In this document: in pieces, positions 61,156 through 64,000 of the stretch
How the letters are laid out: each line of letters starts with the position of its first letter
Position numbering within the stretch: position 1 is the stretch's first letter
NCBI RefSeq assembly: GCF_014196845.1
Contig: NZ_JACIEM010000001.1
Coordinates: 930,001 to 994,000 of the forward strand
From: Aurantimonas endophytica
GTDB taxonomy: Bacteria > Pseudomonadota > Alphaproteobacteria > Rhizobiales > Rhizobiaceae
Length of the DNA: 64,000 nucleotides
Direction: 5' to 3'
Made by a program: the position numbers and the translations under genes
Notes under the pieces: generated by a model
What the model saw: the letters and a program-made list of their open reading frames with translations, nothing else
The model's database searches: none
What the model was told of the DNA's origin: nothing

Positions 61156-61383
61156 ATGAGCGTCGCCAACCGTCACACGGGGTCGCTGTTTCGCGCCGAG
61201 CGACAGGAATATCGGCTGATCTATGCCCTGTCCTTTCCGCTCTTTCTCGCCGTGTCACTGATCTCGCGCCTGCTGCCACCGCGGCTCCGGCCGCTGCCCT
61301 TCGAGCCCGGCGCATATTTCGCCGTCGTCAGCGACGCCCGGGCCACGGCCCATTCGGTCCTTCCCTACGCCTTCATGCGGTGA
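61156..61383 (+). CDS. pufQ: PufQ, bacteriochlorophyll synthesis-linked protein
   Basis: 75-residue single-span membrane protein with GGAGGA seven bases upstream. [32 protein letters not shown] covers the helix, and [23 protein letters not shown] matches the PufQ C-terminus (SxARxxAxxxxPxAFM). PufQ influences bacteriochlorophyll formation and stands first in puf operons of alphaproteobacteria. Confidence 0.85.
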   Translation: MSVANRHTGSLFRAERQEYRLIYALSFPLFLAVSLISRLLPPRLRPLPFEPGAYFAVVSDARATAHSVLPYAFMR

Positions 61384-61465
61384 CGGCGCGGGAACCCCCG
61401 CTTCGACAGGGCCCGGTGACAAACGGGCGCTGGCGAAGACTTCCAAGATCAACGGAGAAAGGAAC

Positions 61466-61696
61466 ATGGCAGATCATCTCACGGCAGCTGGCCGGGAAGC
61501 GGGCACGCTTTCCGGCATGACGGAGAGGGAGGCACAGGAGTTCAACGGACTCTTCGTGACGTCCTTCGCCGTCTTCACCGGCATCGCGGTCGTCGCGCAC
61601 ATTCTCGTCTGGATCTGGCGGCCCTGGCTGCAGACCCCCGAGGTCAGTGCGGCCAGCCTCGACGTGGTGCAGCCCCTACTCACCCTCATCAGCTAA
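61466..61696 (+). CDS. pufB: Light-harvesting 1 complex beta subunit
   Basis: 76 residues, ribosome-binding site [49 protein letters not shown] is the LH1 beta helix; the His in VVAHILVW binds bacteriochlorophyll and WRPW follows at the periplasmic end. The C-terminal extension after WLQT is longer than in Rhodobacter (about 49 residues in total there). Confidence 0.95.
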   Translation: MADHLTAAGREAGTLSGMTEREAQEFNGLFVTSFAVFTGIAVVAHILVWIWRPWLQTPEVSAASLDVVQPLLTLIS

Positions 61697-61707
61697 GGAG
61701 GCGAACC

Positions 61708-61896
61708 ATGTGGCGAATTTGGCTTCTCTTCGATCCGCGCCGGGCCCTGATCGGGCTCTTCACCTTCCTTCTGGTGCTGGCGTTGCTGATCCACTTCATC
61801 CTGCTGTCGACGGCCCGCTTCAACTGGCTGGCCAATCCGAACGCGGCAGGCACCGTCCAGACCGGACAGGTCGAGATGACGGTCCGACCGAGCTAG
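61708..61896 (+). CDS. pufA: Light-harvesting 1 complex alpha subunit
   Basis: 62 residues: [20 protein letters not shown], then [21 protein letters not shown], with the bacteriochlorophyll-binding His in LIHFILLS and the usual FNWL after the helix. GGAGG lies upstream. A stable hairpin downstream probably protects the pufBA message. Confidence 0.96.
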   Translation: MWRIWLLFDPRRALIGLFTFLLVLALLIHFILLSTARFNWLANPNAAGTVQTGQVEMTVRPS

Positions 61897-61913
61897 TCCG
61901 GTCCGACGACACA

Positions 61914-61942
61914 AGGGGCGGCGGGCCAGCGTCGCCGCCCCT
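61914..61942 (+). promoter_or_regulatory. pufA-pufL intercistronic hairpin
   Basis: AGGGGCGGCG (61914-61923) pairs perfectly with CGCCGCCCCT (61933-61942) around a nine-base loop, with no T-run. In Rhodobacter the equivalent hairpin stabilises pufBA mRNA and sets the excess of antenna over reaction-centre subunits. Confidence 0.85.
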
Positions 61943-61974
61943 CACAACACCCATCCAGAGAGGAGTTGTCTGCC

Positions 61975-62814
61975 ATGGCGATGCTGTCTTTCGAACGGAA
62001 ATACCGCGTCCGGGGCGGGACCCTCGTCGGCGGTGACCTTTTCGACTTCTGGGTCGGCCCATTCTATGTCGGGTTCTTCGGCGTCACGGCGGCGTTCTTC
62101 TCGCTGCTCGGATCGCTGCTGATCTTCTACGACATCAGCCAGGGCGACACCTACAATATCTTCGCTGTCAGCGTCGCACCGCCCTCCGTCGCCTACGGCC
62201 TCGGACTGGCGCCGCTCGACGACGGCGGCATCTGGCAGCTCGTCACCATGTGCGCGATCGGCGGCTTCGTCTCATGGACGCTGCGCGAGATCGAGATCTG
62301 CCGCAAGCTCGGCATCGGCTGGCATGTGCCGATCGCCTATTCCTTCGCGGTGCTGGCCTATGTGTCGCTGGTAGTGATCCGACCGCTCCTGCTGGGCGCC
62401 TGGGGCCACGGCTTTCCCTACGGCATCATGAGCCATTTGGACTGGGTCTCGAATGTCGGCTACCAGTCCCTGCACTTTCACCTGAACCCGGCGCACATGC
62501 TGGCGGTGACGTTCTTCTTCACCACGACGATGTTTCTCGGCCTCCACGCCGGCGTGATCCTTGCAGCCGTGAACCCCGGCAAGGGCAAGACGGTCAAGTA
62601 TGGCGAGCACGAGAACGCCTATTTCCGCGATTTCATCTGCTACTCGATCGGCCCCTACGGCATCCACCGTCTCGGCCTGTTCTTCGCCCTGAATGCCGGA
62701 TTCTGGAGCGCGGTCTGCATCATCATCTCCGGCCCGTTCTGGGATGGCGGCTGGCCGAACTGGTTCGACTTCTACCTCCAGACCCCCGCCACCATCGGCG
62801 ATGTCAGCTACTGA
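61975..62814 (+). CDS. pufL: Photosynthetic reaction centre L subunit
   Basis: 279-residue five-helix protein that with PufM binds the special pair, bacteriopheophytins and quinones. [36 protein letters not shown] is the usual start; ATG 61975 has GAGGAG upstream, and the TTG nine bases earlier is rejected. [20 protein letters not shown] carries bacteriochlorophyll-binding histidines, and [23 protein letters not shown] the iron and quinone-site residues. Confidence 0.98.
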   Translation: MAMLSFERKYRVRGGTLVGGDLFDFWVGPFYVGFFGVTAAFFSLLGSLLIFYDISQGDTYNIFAVSVAPPSVAYGLGLAPLDDGGIWQLVTMCAIGGFVSWTLREIEICRKLGIGWHVPIAYSFAVLAYVSLVVIRPLLLGAWGHGFPYGIMSHLDWVSNVGYQSLHFHLNPAHMLAVTFFFTTTMFLGLHAGVILAAVNPGKGKTVKYGEHENAYFRDFICYSIGPYGIHRLGLFFALNAGFWSAVCIIISGPFWDGGWPNWFDFYLQTPATIGDVSY

Positions 62815-62828
62815 AGGGAGGACCAGCC

Positions 62829-63812
62829 ATGGGCTACTACGCCAGCATCTACAACAGGGTCCAGATCCGCGGCCCCTTCGATCCGGGGGTTCCGCTACCG
62901 GCCGGGGATGTGCCGCGGATCCAGGCCAAGGGCTTCAGCCACCTACTCGGCAAGATCGGCGACCCGCAGCTGGGGCCCCTCTATCTCGGCTGGTCGGGCG
63001 CTGCCTCGCTCGCCTTCGGCTTCATCGCCATCGAGATCATCGGGCTCAACATGTGGGCGTCGGTGAACTGGGACCCCTACGCCTTCGTGCGCAACATCGC
63101 CTTCCTGTCACTCGATCCGCCGCCAGCCAAATACGGGCTCAACCCGCTGGTGCCGCTGGGCGACGGCGGCTGGTGGATCCTTGCCGGCTTCTTCCTGACC
63201 ATGTCCGTTCTTCTGTGGTGGGTCCGCTCCTATACCAGGGCCCGGGCTCTCGGCATGGGCACCCACACCTCATGGGCCTTCGCCTCGGCGATCTTTCTGT
63301 TCCTCAGCCTCGGCCTGTTCCGGCCGGTGCTGATGGGCTCCTGGTCGGAGGCGGTGCCCTTCGGCATCATCACCCACCTCAACTGGACCGCATCGGTCTC
63401 GGTCCTCTACGGCAACTGGTACTACAACCCGTTCCACATGCTCTCGATCGTCTTCCTCTACGGCTCGACGATGCTGTTCGCGATGCATGGCGCGACGATC
63501 CTCGCCGTGTCCCGCTTCGGCGGCGAACGCGAGGCGGAGGAGATCGTCGACCGCGGCACCGCGGCAGAGCGCGCCGGCCTGTTCTGGCGCTGGACCATGG
63601 GCTTCAACGCCTCCTACGAATCCATCCACCGCTGGGCCTGGTGGTTCGCGGTGCTGACCACCTTCACGGGCGCGATCGGCGTGCTGCTCACCGGCACGGT
63701 CGTCGACAACTGGTACCTCTGGGGCGTCAGGCACGGCATCGCGCCGGAGTACCCCTCCGTCTATCCCGCCTTTCCCACCCCTGACGACACGATGAGGAGC
63801 GTCACGCAATGA
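62829..63812 (+). CDS. pufM: Photosynthetic reaction centre M subunit
   Basis: 327 residues. [20 protein letters not shown] start, [69 protein letters not shown] with the special-pair and accessory His, and [23 protein letters not shown] with the iron-binding His and quinone-site Trp. Follows pufL by 14 bases. The stop overlaps the pufC start. Confidence 0.98.
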   Translation: MGYYASIYNRVQIRGPFDPGVPLPAGDVPRIQAKGFSHLLGKIGDPQLGPLYLGWSGAASLAFGFIAIEIIGLNMWASVNWDPYAFVRNIAFLSLDPPPAKYGLNPLVPLGDGGWWILAGFFLTMSVLLWWVRSYTRARALGMGTHTSWAFASAIFLFLSLGLFRPVLMGSWSEAVPFGIITHLNWTASVSVLYGNWYYNPFHMLSIVFLYGSTMLFAMHGATILAVSRFGGEREAEEIVDRGTAAERAGLFWRWTMGFNASYESIHRWAWWFAVLTTFTGAIGVLLTGTVVDNWYLWGVRHGIAPEYPSVYPAFPTPDDTMRSVTQ

Positions 63813-64000
63813 GATCGGCTCCCATCGTCCTTTCCATCGTGGCAGGCGCCCTCGCCCTGCTCGGCCTGGCGATCCCGCCCTGGATCCTGCCACCGATCGA
63901 GACACTCGAGACCGGCGCGCCGGGCACCGGCCTGGCGCAGCTCCGGGACGCCGACCGCCAGCTGCAATATGCGGCGCTTCCGGTTCCGCTGGATCCGGCC
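63809..64000 (+). CDS. pufC: Reaction-centre cytochrome c subunit, 5' end only
   Basis: ATG 63809 overlaps the pufM stop (ATGA), and 64 codons are visible before the right edge. [20 protein letters not shown] is a membrane-anchor/signal segment; [18 protein letters not shown] corresponds to the GxRGTGMxQ segment near the N-terminus of PufC. No Cys is seen in the visible part, so a lipid-anchored N-terminus is unlikely. The four haem sites lie outside the window. It implies a tetrahaem donor to the special pair and no pufX. Confidence 0.85.
   Translation, partial: MRSAPIVLSIVAGALALLGLAIPPWILPPIETLETGAPGTGLAQLRDADRQLQYAALPVPLDPA

Noticed and set aside
1-64000. tRNA, rRNA, insertion sequences, integrase genes or attachment sites
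   Set aside because: None could be recognised by eye in either strand; there is no sign of phage or plasmid genes around the biosynthetic block.

Overview
The window comes from a high-GC alphaproteobacterium that makes bacteriochlorophyll a. It carries bch, crt and puf genes in the usual purple-bacterial arrangement, PpsR-type TGT-N12-ACA sites, FnrL/FixK boxes in front of a cbb3 oxidase, and a five-step histidine-utilisation pathway (hutF/hutG type). Gene content and the inverted-repeat element between hutH and hutG suggest the Hyphomicrobiales (Aurantimonadaceae-like or related), but the genus cannot be fixed from sequence alone.

Layout, left to right. (1) 1-7256: hut genes. hutI-hutH-hutG-hutU (minus; hutU runs off the left edge) diverge from hutF-hutC (plus) around a HutC-type palindrome. 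(2) 7251-9852: a NitT/TauT-type ABC importer on the minus strand. Its promoter carries a second HutC-type palindrome, so it probably imports histidine, urocanate or a related compound. (3) 10104-18805: a host-attachment-like small protein, then ccoSIHG and ccoPQON, each group preceded by an Fnr/FixK box. (4) 19137-22188: two TadE-like pseudopilins and a TadG-like vWA protein; 22259-23137 is an EamA transporter.

(5) 23320-47767: a roughly 24 kb block that I read as an undescribed biosynthetic gene cluster. In order it holds a 66-residue protein, a caspase-fold (gingipain/CHAT-like) protein with a zinc ribbon, a membrane di-iron desaturase, an asparagine synthetase, a Gfo/Idh oxidoreductase, a ROK sugar kinase, a DegT aminotransferase, a carboxylate-activating AMP ligase and a PIG-L deacetylase. 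These are followed by a branched-polyamine synthase (BpsA), an acyl carrier protein, an FkbH-type HAD protein, SAM decarboxylase (SpeD), a GNAT acetyltransferase, a radical SAM enzyme, a helical protein of unknown function, a second ACP, a cobalamin-domain radical SAM enzyme, a GT2 glycosyltransferase, a class I aminotransferase, a LysA-fold decarboxylase, an SDR and an MFS transporter. SpeD plus BpsA point to a branched polyamine. ROK, Gfo/Idh and DegT resemble the NtdC/NtdA route to an amino sugar. The ligase, two ACPs, FkbH and the LysA-fold enzyme point to carrier-bound acyl building. The inferred product is a polyamine conjugated to an acyl group and an amino sugar.

(6) 47788-64000: photosynthesis gene cluster. 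bchIDO (plus), tspO, crtC and crtD (minus), crtF, bchCXYZ and pufQBALM (plus), and the 5' end of pufC at the right edge. PpsR sites lie before bchI, between crtD and crtF, and before bchC. Many genes overlap by four bases (ATGA/GTGA), indicating translational coupling. No tRNA, rRNA, CRISPR array, insertion sequence or integrase was seen.
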